A stretch of DNA of 64,000 bases from Amoebophrya sp. A120 (Eukaryota; Sar; Dinophyceae; Syndiniales; Amoebophryaceae). The stretch spans positions 15,438,142 through 15,502,141 of the forward strand of contig CAJINV010000001.1 in assembly GCA_905178155.1 (NCBI GenBank), read 5' to 3'. The notes under the pieces are model-generated. The model saw nothing but the letters and a program-made list of their open reading frames with translations. It searched no databases and had not been told where the DNA came from. Of the stretch, positions 46,441-58,121 are shown piece by piece. Numbering within the stretch: the first letter of the stretch is position 1; each line of letters begins with the position of its first letter. Both the position numbers and the translations under genes were made by a program.

Positions 46441-47113
46441 AATCGCGCCGGCGATTTTGAAAAACTAAGCGAGGTGAACGGCTGGCGCAGATTCAAAATC
46501 AAAGGACTCGAACGGGAGGAATTTTTTTCATTTTATGGCGCGCCAAAATCCAAATCTGTGCTGCAGGAATAGCCATCCATAATTTTCGCGCGAAGGCGCG
46601 CCACTTTCAAAAGTTTACGAGTGCGACTCGGGGCAGATATTTTCCGCAGACATGGGGCAGCATTTCGCACGAACTTGACGGCCGCGGGGCGCGGTTCTTC
46701 TTCATTTGGGTGGGGGCCGCCTCGATGCATTCACTGCGCCGCGTGCGGGGGTGTTCAAAGTCCCTGCCTCGCACGGGCGCCGGCTGCCGGGGTGCCCGAG
46801 CTTGGCGGGCGGTGGGGTTCTGGCTCTTGCGAGGCCTTTTTGTAGTGCCGAAGCGGCCCCACTCGGAAGGCTTGCCGGCACAAAGGGCGGGCGCAGCGGG
46901 CCGTCCTTCCCGGGCCCCCCCGGAGGCCCTTTCATAATACACAAAGCCCCGCGGCCAGCGGGACTGCGCAAGCAGCTTCTGGCCCCCTAGGCTTGTACGC
47001 ATAGGGGCGCCCACGCGCGTGGGCAGGCGGCCTCTTTGTTCCCCGCGCCGTGTTTGCGCGGGTGCGATCCGGCCCGGAAAATGAAGAAAATCAAAAGTGC
47101 CACACCATCGGCC

Positions 47114-47140
47114 GGAGGGTGTGATAGTATCACACCCTCC
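47114..47140. repeat. 27-bp perfect palindrome GGAGGGTGTGATA/TATCACACCCTCC
   Basis: Two 13-base arms around one central G. The arms contain the GTGTGATA core of the dispersed island motif. Confidence 0.85.
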
Positions 47141-47144
47141 CATC

Positions 47145-47163
47145 AAAAGTATCAGATACTTTT
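47145..47163. repeat. 19-bp perfect palindrome AAAAGTATC/GATACTTTT
   Basis: Two 9-base arms around one A, only four bases after the previous palindrome. Carries the other half (GATACTTTTTG) of the same motif. Confidence 0.85.
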
Positions 47164-48330
47164 TGCCGCGGTGCTGTCATGCATGCGAAAAAACACGCAG
47201 AACCCGCGTCGACCATGCCATTGGCTCTGGGGTGTGATACTTTTTGGCAGGATGAGTTCACGGAGGCCGAAAATGATGAAAGCGACGCCGGCCATACCGT
47301 GGGCTCTAGGTTGTGATACTTTTTGCCAGGCTGCTACGGCGTTCAAACTTGCAACCCGGCGAAAGTGTTGGCGAAAATGCGTCACCTCCGCCGAAGCATC
47401 TCGGCAACAGGCGAAAACAACTTGGATCTGCCGACGTTTTTGGGCCAAAATCTGAAGGGCTCCGTCCACCATACCACCGGGGCTAGCTTGCGATGGCTTC
47501 CAAGCACGCGACCCGGCTTGCAAGTCTTTTCCAAGTTTATTTCAAGTTTTTGCTGCGATTTCGGCCGCCCGCGGGCGTGCCCAGTTTTGGGCTACTTCCT
47601 GAGGCCTGTCCACGGGCTGACGGAGCCGATTTGCGAGTCGCAAAAGCGGCGGCGCCTTCCGAAGGCGCCGGCCGAACTTGGGAAGGGGGGTAAAGTCCTG
47701 ACTTTTGCTGGTTTTCTTCGCCCATGGTGCCGCCGTGGTAAAAAGTATCACACCCTAGCGCCGCTTGCATGGCGAACGCAGGTTGCCGCGATGGCGAAAG
47801 GGAAAACCTTCGCCCGCGTGCCCGCCCTGCGAAAAAGTATCACGCCCCAGCGCCCATGGTATGGTCGGTCGGGCTTTCCGCCATGCCCCCCGGCTGCTTG
47901 CTAAGCACGCCGCGCCCGCTGGCGCCGCCAGCCTGGGCGCGGCCGGCCCCCTCGCTCGCCGGCCCCGGCGGCCCACGGCGTCCCTTCGTGATTTCTACCG
48001 GCGCGCCGCGGCCGCCCCCGGCCCATCGATCGGCAGGCTGCGCCGGCCATCCGCCAGGGGCGGGCACCGACGAGCCCGGCGCACGCGGGTGCGCCGGGCT
48101 ATTCCCAACAAAGAAAGGGACGAACCAGCGCGCCACCCCTAGCGCCCACCGTCGTCCGCCCGGGCGGGCGCGCCCCCTCCGTGTGGCCTGCCGGCCTTTT
48201 TGGGGCATCTATCAGGCTCGGCGTTCTTTTCGGCATTGGCGGCGCGGAGCCAGCTTCTCGCCAGTGATCGGGCGGATTGATTAGTGGTGGGCGCGTTCTG
48301 CTTTCTCTAGGTATAACGAAAAAGCAGCGA

Positions 48331-49289
48331 AGGCGGCACCCAAAACAATCCGCGCCCGGTCTAAATCTCGACAATAGGCAGCTTTGGCTGGAGCGGCCAA
48401 CTGTCCGGATTCGGATCGTGTTTTGATTTCAAAGCAAAGCGGTTTTGGTTCCTGGCATTAAACGCGAAAAACAATACGAAGAGGCACAGAAAGCGTCGCG
48501 CCGTGCCATAGCTTGTCCTCCTGTTGTTGGTTTCAAAGTTGGGCGCGTCACAGGTGCGCTCACAGAACAGCTCACTTTGAAGCCGTCGCGACCCTCTCGA
48601 ATATGGGTCGCGCAAGTCTTTGGCAACTTGGTTGCAAGTTTCGATCTCCATAAAATTGGGGGTCCGTTCCACCAGTAATGTGGTAAGAGCCGACTGCTTA
48701 TTTTCTTGTGAGCACTGCGGCTGCGGCTGCGCTGCACTAGTATTCTATCCGGGCTGCAAAGTTTCTTTTTGTTCAAGCTGATGCTGAACGAGAGAGTGAA
48801 GACGTGAAATTTAGAGAGTAAAGTGAATGGTGGGCCGCGAGATTATGCTCCGCCGCAGAGAAACAGAACCAGAAGCCGAAACGTGTATGGTTGACTCAAC
48901 CGAAGAACAAAGTCATGATAAACAAGAAATAGTAAGTGCGCAGGTCCCTGTGTCGCCAAGCGCGCCCGGTTGCGCGCTCGTATGGTTTTTTTTTGTTGCG
49001 CAGGAGTAGGAGTACCATTCGCAGCTCGTTGTTCTTTTTTTTTCGACATTGTTGTATATGCTGACACACGCCATGCCGCTTTACCTTCACGCTTTCTCTT
49101 TCAATTTCAAACTGACGCAGAAGTAGATCATTGGTTCTTTTCACCTCACTTGAAGAGCAACGCAGTTACAACTACGCCGCATAGAGAGTAAGTGCCTAGG
49201 TTCTTTTTAAGTAAGTAGTTCTCCTTCTTCAACTTTATTTTTGAGTAATTTTCTGCAAACCAGTGTGAGCAGATATAGAGTGGAGAAAA
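48331..49289. other. intergenic / leader of the hydroxylase gene
   Basis: About 960 bases. An ATG frame at 48827-49009 contains a good donor (GTAAGTG) near 48931, and further GTAAGT sites lie at 49190 and 49211, so 5' UTR exons of the next gene are possible. The - strand frame at 48361-48672 has no recognised family. Confidence 0.35.
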
Positions 49290-51528
49290 ATGGCGGTCGA
49301 AATAACCGAGACCGGTCGCGTTGTATCATCTGGGAGTTCTGTTTCTCTTTCGTCATGGTCTGCTTTTTTGCCTGGTTTGCGGAGCACCAGCGGTGAAGTT
49401 GGTTCTCCAAGTCGTGGAGCGGTGTCATCGTCTTTTCCACGCCCAAGACAACCGGCAGAAAACTACGAAAAAGCTAGAGTGGACGGCATGGAAACCTCGT
49501 TTATTGCATCGGCGTCTCGGAGGTGGATTTCTGGCAACGGAACAAGAATACGTTCGTCCGCGGCTTCGCAATCTTTACCGACGCGCATGGCGAGACGACT
49601 ACGACACAGAAAGAATAAAGAACGAAGCAGGTGGCACAGCGATGTCGCCAAGCCTGCACCTAGTGAACTTAAGACTGTGCAACTGAAGTTTGTGGTCGAT
49701 CCGGCAGCTGCTACTACCCGCAATGTGAACGAGCAGGAGCCCGAGCCTGACAAGGCCGTCTTCCCCATCGTAACAAGAGCGCGCTCTGCTCTAGCAAGAC
49801 TTGCGGGCCATGCGGCCATCACTGGCAAAGAAATCGCACCTGTGCTGCGGACTTGTTCCACGCGCCAACGAAAGCGGTGCAAGAGAACGCAAAAGACTTC
49901 TACTTTCCCTTCGCTGAGGTCCTTTTGGATAACGACTGTGGTAACGGTTTCCGCGTTTTTGAGTGAAGACCCCTGTGGCTTGTTTGGCGACTCTGCCTTC
50001 GAAGACGCGGACGAGTTCTACGAGTGCGCCGCCCGCTTTCTCGTTTCGCACGAGGACACTCTACGAAAGACGCGGGACTACGGGCTGGCCGGTGGGTATA
50101 AGGCGACCATCCAGCGGCTGTGGTACCTAAGACGGGATGACCTCGCCGAAAAGATCTTCAATCAGGCCAAGGCGAAAAAAGGACTGACGTGGCCTTCGGT
50201 ATGATGAATTCGATTTGATTATTGATTTATCAAGATGCGTGATGAATACTGCTGCGTGGTCGAGGCGCGGGCGCCCACAATTATGGCGAACCTGTATTAA
50301 CATTTAGTGACATACAAAACTCCTCATGACACTTAGGTATACTGGACACCCACCGTATTTTTCGAAGAAGCCGACCAAGGCAGTACGGGACTCTACGATT
50401 GCGAACGCGCCTGGGACGGTGACAGTATCTCGAACTTCGCATGGCCGTCCGGCCCGTCGGGCAAGGGCGGCCGGGACGGAAAAGGCAAGGGAGTGCAGAA
50501 ATCTTCGGCAACTGGAAAAGAGAAAAGCGTAGGAGCTTCTTTGGTTTCTTCCCACACGACGGCACTTCCTCGCACGCTGCCGCAATTGCTAAAGGAGAAC
50601 TTTTCCGCACTGAAGAAAGAGTACATGTCCGTGCCCCGCTCGTTGTTTCAACCTGCCTTCTCGTATCTGGACCGCGACGGGTCTTGGGAGGTGCTTTGGG
50701 TCTACCGCAAGTCGCGCTGGGAGAACGAGGAGCTGTGTGCGCAGTACCTGCCGGGGTTGTGCGCGCTGCTGAAGCAGGTGCTTCCGTCGCCAGAAGCATC
50801 TGACTACCCTTCCGTCCGTTGCCGGTTCCTCGGTTTGAAAGGAAAGGAATGCGATAAAAAAGTCCGTAAGTCGGCGGATTCGAGCATGCAGAAACTGCTA
50901 AATTCGCGAGCCGAAGCGCTAGACAACACCGAGGAAGTTCTGTTTCTCCGCATGCAGGGCAGCGCGCGCACCTCGCCGCATTGCGGTCGCTCGAATTCGC
51001 AGGTCAACCTCCACTTGACGCTCGAAACGCCACAGAGTATATGACTTTGCTTCTTTTACGTTTGGAAACCTATCAAAGTTTTTAGCAAGTGATTCAGAAA
51101 TAACCCAAGCCGTAGCCGTCAACACCGTCTGTATCTGTCTACGGACTAGGATAGTTTGAGCGCTTCAGAAGCAAAACCATGCTCAAGATAAACCCTTTTT
51201 CTATTTCTTTTTTGCAATCTCTATCTCTTCAGGCTCCAGTTCAAAAGCTTTGCTCACGGTGGGCGAGGAAAGCGTGGAGCAGGTAGCGGGAAGCATGTAC
51301 TGTTTCAACGACGGAATGCGCCACATTGCGGAGTTTACTAATCCCGAGAAAACCGGCGTCCGGACCGTGTTGGTCATCCGGGTCACCAAATTTCAAGCGA
51401 AGTCCGCCGCCATCTCCGCCACAGAGTCCGTCCGACAAGCGACATTGCCTGCTTCCACGGACGTGAATACCAGGGCTGCTGGGTCTAGTTGGGTGGATGA
51501 AGCTTCAGGCCGCACCGACGAGTTGTAA
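49290..51528 (+). CDS. aspartyl/asparaginyl beta-hydroxylase (2-oxoglutarate/Fe(II))
   Basis: Three exons: 49290-50198, 50337-51036 and 51233-51528, GT-AG introns, about 634 aa. The ATG at 49290 has a favourable context. The catalytic part spans exons 2-3. It has YWTPTVFFEEADQG, then SARTSPHCGRSNSQVNLHL (first iron-binding His) and CFNDGMRHIAEF (second His), then GVRTVLVIRV with the Arg for 2-oxoglutarate. This aligns with the PF05118 domain of human ASPH, which hydroxylates Asp/Asn in Cys-rich EGF-like modules in the ER. The first 225 residues are Ser/Arg-rich. A short hydrophobic run (FWITTVVTVSAFL) after basic residues may be the type II ER anchor. Two other frames in exon 1 are also long and protein-like (49321-49686 and about 49755-49965), so a frame error there is possible. 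Confidence 0.75.
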
Positions 51529-52574
51529 TTGTATTGTTCTTCGGCGGGGGCGGCATAACAGGACGAGGAGTTGCTTCGAACTATTTCTATTGGGGTACGT
51601 CGCAGTCTCCGGTTCTGCCGGTTCGTTCTGGGGGTCGTGACAGGAATCGGCATGTCGATCAACGGAACGAACAGAAAAAGTTGTATTACACCCGAATGAG
51701 ACGCTCCTCCGTACCCCTGGTTGTTCTTTAGCGGGCGTTGTCGAGGGGCTCTCTTGCATACCAAATTTTTTATTTGAAGACAGCAGTTCTTAGTTACTCT
51801 CGCCCAGGTAGTTCTTTTTGACGCCATACTCATGAACCGCTTCGCCTCATGAAAACTTTTCATGGCAGCTAACTCAGTTCTTGATGTCCAAATCAATCGT
51901 ACGGCCCGTTCTCAGATGAAGATGAAGTTCAGAATTGTTGGAGAAACGCAATTCTGAGATGAACTTCTCCGGCAAAGTGTAATGTTCGTGCCTTTGTTTG
52001 CCAATAGCAACGAATACGAATACGAAATCGTAAGACAGAAAGATCACGACGACCCTGCACCTCCAAATTTGACAGCACCAACACAAGAAGAAATTGCTAA
52101 AGAAAGTGAGTTCAGCCTCTTTGCCGATCCGTACACCCAAATGTTGAAGATCAGTATCATGATGATGCCTCCAGTCCTTATGGATCTGTTACTTCAACGA
52201 TCTAGATGACCATTGCTCGGTAATTTCGAGCGCTTTATTGATTGCGATCAGAATTCGTGCAGCACTACTTCTGGAAAAATTCTTTTCCATGATGTCATTT
52301 TTGTCTCTCAGGTTCGTTGAGGCGGTACATAACAGATCTAGCTCTAGGAATTCATTTCTGTATCCGCTGGAGAATATTCACGACATCTTTTGGTCATCTA
52401 CTGTACCTGTACCATCCGACAATAACAAAAAAAGTGAATCATTGTTCTATGAAAGAACCTCATCAAAAAAATGGTGATATACGACGACTTCTGTTCCGAG
52501 ATAGTGTTTTGAAGTTGGATACGGTCGTATTTACCAAAGTCGAACCGCCCATTTAGTATTAGCACTCGCGAAAA
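51529..52574. other. intergenic, no supported gene
   Basis: About 1.05 kb. No motif-bearing frame or repeat seen. Confidence 0.45.
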
Positions 52575-55500
52575 ATGGGCAATAAAAATAGGTTTCGACA
52601 CCAGGGTGGGCAGCACCCTGCCCGGCACAACGGTGGTGGGTTCCATCGGAATGGAAACAGCAATTTCGTCCCGGGCAATAGTGTGATCAAATCGTTTGAC
52701 AAGCAGCATAACTTCCCGAACAACAGCAACAAACCGCATGGAGGAGCAGGCTCAAACCCAACAATATCATCGTCTTCAACAAATAAATCGCGGTCGTCGC
52801 CTGCGCGAAAAGTCGGCTTGATAAACCCCCGATTTTTCTGCTTCTACAACAGTTTGCTGCAATGTCTGTACCACACCGACGATTTTAGAGAATACGTACT
52901 CTCGGACACCGCGAGCCGCGACCTCCGAAACGCGACAGAGCGAAATAGCTCGATTCCGCTCGATGCGAAGAAAAGTGGCTGTCCTCTCGGGGACCACAGG
53001 CGAAAACTGGTGCGCGTCCAGGAGGACCTTCGCAGCCTGTTTCACAGCATGAACAACTGTCCCAGGAACGCACTGAAACCCAGTGATCAGCTGGTATTTT
53101 TACTAATTTCACGCTCGAGAAGTTTCAGGATTTTGAAACACGGTATTGCTCTGAGTTCGCCTCGAATTTCTGACATGAGCATCACAAGGTCCACAAACCG
53201 CAGCTTTTGATGTTGCGTGATCCAACGCATTTTTGCAGTTTTCGAAAACCAAATTTCATCAGATTCAGAAGCTGTTCCAGGGGAGAAATCACCACCGCTT
53301 GATGCAGGACTCTCACGAACTGTTTAACCGAGTGATGGCGCGTTCACACGAAGAAGTCTGCCCGCAAGCGGACCGCCGCAGTGAGGTGGAGAAGCACAGT
53401 TTCGGGCCGTACACGGTTTTCGGAGGCTTTCTGCAGCAGAGCGTCGTGTGCCAGAAATGCCATACGGTACTTACGTCGCTTGGGATTGTAGTTAGATGCA
53501 TCCCGAACGCAGATGCAGAAAATGTGAAGTCTCACTCCTATGGTCATGTCCTGCGTGTTGAATAATTGCGGCCAACTCGACATTGCAGCAGTGTTTTTCT
53601 TTTTCTCCAAAATAAGTACGACAACTTGATCAAAAAAAAACAGGCTTCCAAGCGCACTGATCCTGTGATGGAAATTTCTTTGAGCTTTCCCGTCGAGCAG
53701 AGGAACGGAGGTGGGCGGTCGTTTGGGAACAACAGGAATCGCATTCAGATGCAGCAGCAGCAGCAGCACGGTGGCGGAAGCCAGAAAGTCAGTGTGTACG
53801 ACCTGTTGCAGCACTACTTCAGGAAGGAGCACCTGTGTGGAGAAAACAAGTAATTTGAATTCCGCATTTCTTGTTCCTAATACCATGCATGGAATTCGTC
53901 CTCGACCCGGAAAAAACCTATGTACATTAAGCTGAAACATCGCAACAATGGAACATCATCCTCTTTTTCAGGTATCTTTGTTCGCACTGCAAGAGCAAGC
54001 AGAACGCGACCAAATTCCAGCAAATCCACCAGATTCCGAAGCACATGGTTTTTCATTTGAAGCAATACGACGACTGCGGCCGCAAGGTGAACAAAAAGAT
54101 CGAGTTGCCGCAAGTCATCAAAATGGGCAAATACACTACGGCACCCGATGAGGAGTGTGAGTACCAGCTTTACGCGACCCTACACCACAGCGGCGCGACG
54201 ACCCAGGACGGCCACTACTACTCGTTCACGCGTGACGGGGCAGAGTGGTACTATCAAAACTAGTTTTACTAGGCGTGGTTCTACTATGTGAAATGCAGTT
54301 CTTCACCTACATGCCGTGGACGAGCATGTGATGTTTCATAGGAAAAGGTCATGGCAGAGTAAGCAAGGCTATTCCACCAAGCCCCAAGTACTCGACGCAA
54401 CTTGATTCCCACTATCTCTATCTACCAAACTAACAGGACCTGCTTCGACGATTGCCGAGTGAGCCGGAGTTCGTATGAACAGGCGACGAAATACAACATT
54501 TCTCAGGGGCGGGGAATGTTTGGCGGTAATATCACCGGCCCGTACATGGCTTTTTACGAGTTAGTGAAAGGAAAACCGCGCAGCCTCCTGGAGGAGGAAA
54601 TGTCGCAGAAGTGCAAGAAGGCGAATTTGGACAAGAAAATCAAACAGCGCGCCGCGCAGGCTGCTGGCGGCGTGGAGAGGGAAAAAGGGAGGTCCGCCTC
54701 CGTCACTGCTGGCGGTGCGGCTGGACCGGATGGTATTCAAGTTAAGGTCGAAATTAACGGTTTGAAATGTAAAAAAGAGAAGCCATCAGCAGTGTGCGGA
54801 AGCAAGGAGGAACCGCATGAACAGGATCTGCAGAAACAAAGCCCAGTTGTCGCTAGTACCCCCGCAGCTCAAGCGCAGCTCCCAGGCGACCAAACGTCCT
54901 CGGTCACAAAGCAAAGCAAAAAAGAGAGAAAGCTGATGTTGAAGAAGTTGAAAAGAGCTGCTCTTCTAGAAAAGGACCCGGCTGCGGCTGCCAACGATTC
55001 CCCTGAAGTTGAAACGACATCAAGTACGACTGCAAAACCGAATGAAGAAAAGAAGCGCGACGTCGCGACTGCTAGTTCCAATACTTCCGACACAGTTCTA
55101 CCCCCTGCACTACAATCTCAACTACCTGGTGCTAAAGCGACTGCACCCGCCACCAGCGCGACGTCATCTACTTCCTCTGCTCTACCGGCGACTGTTCGAC
55201 CATTGAACACTTCCAACTCCTCGTCTGGAAAAATTATGTTAGCAACACCTTGCCTGCTCCAAGGCGAAAAGAAAGAAACCTCCGCTAACGCCGCAACAGA
55301 AGCTAATAGTTCCGGCGCTGCACCAGCACCACCAACTTTGCAACAACTTGCCTCAGATCAGACGAACGAAACCAAAGTGAAGAACAAAGGTAGTCGTGCC
55401 ACTTCTTCTAAGCACGACGTCGAGGCAAGTGCCACATCCTCCACGACCGCAGGAGGAGAACCGCTTTCCCGCTCTTGCTCTGCGACATCGGAAGCGGCGC

Positions 55501-57131
55501 AGCAGGTGAGCCACCCGAATGCAATTACCGGCATTGTCCGACCCGGCACAACAGCGGCCTCCTCCTCCAGTACAGGAGGATCTTCAACTGTGGGCAGCTC
55601 CACTCTGCAGCTGACTTCCAATTCTTCCTGTGGAGCGGATCAGATCGATGTGACTCCCTCGACCGCAGCTGGATCCCCGTCGTACGGCAACGGAGGCGCA
55701 GGGGAATCGTCGGTAGAAGAACCGAAGACGGAGCCCCCTGCGGCGGTCTCTGAGCCTCGCATCGAAGAGAAAATCGCTGTCGCTGGGAGCTGCGGCTCTT
55801 GTTCGTCATCGTCTGGTCTGTCTGGATCTACACCGTCTGAAGCGGGTGCGTCTGCAAAGAAGCGGAGACCACCGAGCTGCAGAGATGACAAAAGAGATGA
55901 CGAAGTTGTTGAACGACCGAGTGCAACCGCAACGGCAACATCTGTTGCTGGTGGCGTGGAAGTAGAAGAGCCTCCAAGAAAGAAGAAAAAGAAAAGACAA
56001 GAAGCGAAGGAGGCTCGCGAGGCGACAAAAGATGAGCGAGAAGTTCTCCGAAAGCAGCTGCAGTTGTCAGACGCGAAGAAACTTGTCGTGCGTGATGAAG
56101 CAGCGCCTGTACAAATTTCTAGGGACCAGGCACCAGCAGCAGCCGCAGTTGTTTCGAGCAAAGCAGTCTCCGTGGGTGAAGAAATGTTGTCGATGCACCA
56201 GGACCACGCGAGGCAAGCTGCAGCTGAAGCATCGACTTCGTCAGCCGCAGCAACGACTGAAAAGAAAAAGAAAAAAAAGAAAAGAAGCAGAACGTCAGAA
56301 GTGAGTCAATCAAGGCTCCACCTGTGTGAAGAGGGAGAGGATCACGCTGCTGATGCTGTGGAGATGAAGAAATCCAGCGCTACATCAACATCCGCCACGT
56401 CAATAGAAGCTGAAGTGCATGATCAGAAGAGCGAGCTTGATACGGAGCCTGTCGAACCCGAAAAGAAGAGAAAGGTGAAGAAAAGCAAAAGACGGAGCAC
56501 CTCAAGTGCCAGCTCTATGATGAAGGACAAGATTCCAGAGCCAGAGCAGATCGTCGATGGAAACCGCGACGTCAACTCTGCTCGACCGACTTCCGATAAA
56601 ACCGGAGCTACTGAAAGAAAACCTGTCGACGGGAAAGATGGAGACAAGGTAAATTCTCAAACCGTGGTGGCTACATCGAGAAACGAAGACTCTAAGGGCG
56701 CAGCGTCAGCCCCGGTTCTCTCGGACATTACTCATTCCAGCGAACAAGGAACGAAAACCGATGCTCAGGGGCCATCGAGGAAAGCTGCAAAGAAACTTAA
56801 AAAAGGAGATGTTGACTACAGAAAACGAAAATCAGGGGATCACAATACCCAATATGGGCTCAATTCCGTGTCTGCTTGGTCGTCCGATGAAGAAGTAGAA
56901 AATGGCCCACAAAAGAAGCTGGTATCGAGTGCCAATTCCGATTTCCGAAAGATCCAACGGCAACTGCAGCCCAGCATTGTCCAGCGAGATGCGCATGATA
57001 TCGAATACGATCAGGGTAAGCGCAAGCACAAAGCAAAGAATAAGATGCGACAAAATTTCCAGGGCCACCAGGAGGGCTTCAATAGTGCTGGGCTGTGGAA
57101 ATTTGAGCAGCGAAAAAGCAATCGGCACTAA
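52575..57131 (+). CDS. ubiquitin-specific protease with long basic tail
   Basis: Five exons: 52575-53093, 53239-53466, 53644-53849, 53972-54247 and 54437-57131, all GT-AG, about 1307 aa. The Cys box reads GLINPRFFCFYNSLLQCL, with Asn at the oxyanion position and the catalytic Cys. The usual GNT/GAT before the Cys is RFF. Then come QDSHELFNRVM, a CxxC pair (VVCQKC), CSHC (second zinc pair), the catalytic His block GHYYSFTRDGAEW and CFDDCRVS. The domain ends with GPYMAFYELV. The tail of about 800 residues is Ser/Thr/Ala-rich with many Lys runs and closes with GLWKFEQRKS, resembling the nucleolar tails of USP36/Ubp10. Its role would be removing ubiquitin from nuclear or nucleolar proteins, by inference. 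The exon 4 donor was chosen inside the Trp codon of GAEW because only it continues the domain. Confidence 0.85.
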
Positions 57132-58121
57132 GCGAAAATTGCTTGAACAAATTGCCCGCCTTGCGAAATGTATGTTTTACTGCGACGACATAAATAAAGA
57201 AAAAGAAAAACTGCACAGAAGAAGCGAATTATATGCAAAGGACTGCAATAAAAATAAATCCAAATGATGAGGGTGTTCTGGAGGTTTCAAAGACAGAGTG
57301 GGCCGGCGGGGTCTCATTGTAAAAGAGGCCCCAACCGGTCGCGGAAGTGATGCGTTTTTGGCTTTAAAACAGTAAGTAGCGCCAACATCCAAGAACAAGT
57401 AGCATGTTTGTGCCCTTAAGCCCAGTGGATCATAATCATACCTCTTAGCATGGTGGACCCGATCTAAATCTGCGTCTACATCTATCAAAATATTGCTCAG
57501 CATCAATTTAGATAGTACTATGTGGCTTTGCTTTCTTTGGAAACGACGGGCGCGGGTCAATGCAATAAATTGCGTACAAATTTTTACGAGCGATCATAAT
57601 TGCAGAAAATTATGCTGCAGCTGTGCAATCAATATCAAAATCATAACTTGAAATTATCTTGCTTTTCACCAAAACGAAATTCTTTCTTTTGCATGGATTT
57701 TTTGATCGTTCTTCTTACTTTTAGACGTAAAAAATGTTTAGCTGGTTCAAGAGAGATTTAATGTTAACCCGTGTCGTCTTCCTGCGCTTCAGTTTCAGAA
57801 TTCTACACTCGTGCATGATTTTTTTTGTCCGCCCAAAAAACTCTCACCAGGCCCGCGACCACACAGGACTATCTCCCACCCTTCCTGTGTGCACTTGTAC
57901 CTGTTTTGAAAGCAACTGGAAGCACAGCGAACGCATATGAGAAGCAATAAAAATTGACACTGATATGATAGTAGTGCTAGCAAGTCGACAGTGAAGAACA
58001 AGTACAAGTAGAACTAGAAGACAGCGGGAATTAAGTAATGCGAAGAGTACTTAGTAGTCCGAGCTTGCAGATGAATTATAACAAGTAAGAAGGTACTTTT
58101 TGATATCTCCTTCTCACCAAG
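57132..58121. other. intergenic, with a strong stem-loop
   Basis: About 990 bases. No supported gene. Holds the stem-loop at 57301-57340, described separately. Confidence 0.45.
57301..57340. repeat. stem-loop, 14 paired bases
   Basis: GGCCGGCGGGGTCTC pairs with GAGGCCCCAACCGGTC across a 9-base loop, with 14 of 15 positions paired (two G-T pairs) and one small bulge. It lies 170 bases after the protease stop, so it may be a 3' UTR structure. Function unknown. Confidence 0.55.

Larger units (their letters stand above)
46400..48330. repeat. GC-rich island with inverted motif copies
   Basis: About 1.9 kb with clearly higher GC than either flank. Frames are open on both strands simply because of composition, and none looks like a conserved protein. 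A motif of about 40-45 bases ending GTGTGATACTTTTTG occurs forward at 47210-47254 and 47289-47333, and reversed at 47738-47774 and 47829-47869. The order is therefore two forward copies, a spacer of about 400 bases, then two reversed copies. Hairpins lie at 46416-46440, 47114-47140 and 47145-47163. Most likely a mobile or repetitive element, perhaps non-autonomous. No transposase is visible. Confidence 0.6.

Noticed and set aside
46490-46520. tRNA-like B-box GTTCGAGTCC on the - strand
   Set aside because: No T-stem pairing, no anticodon arm and no A-box at a suitable distance.
46607-47146. 179-codon - strand frame in the GC island
   Set aside because: Long frames occur on both strands here because GC-rich sequence has few stops. 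The peptide includes translated repeat motif.
47100-47880. CRISPR-like array from repeated GTGATACTTTTTG
   Set aside because: Copies are inverted, irregularly spaced and in a eukaryotic setting. No uniform spacers.
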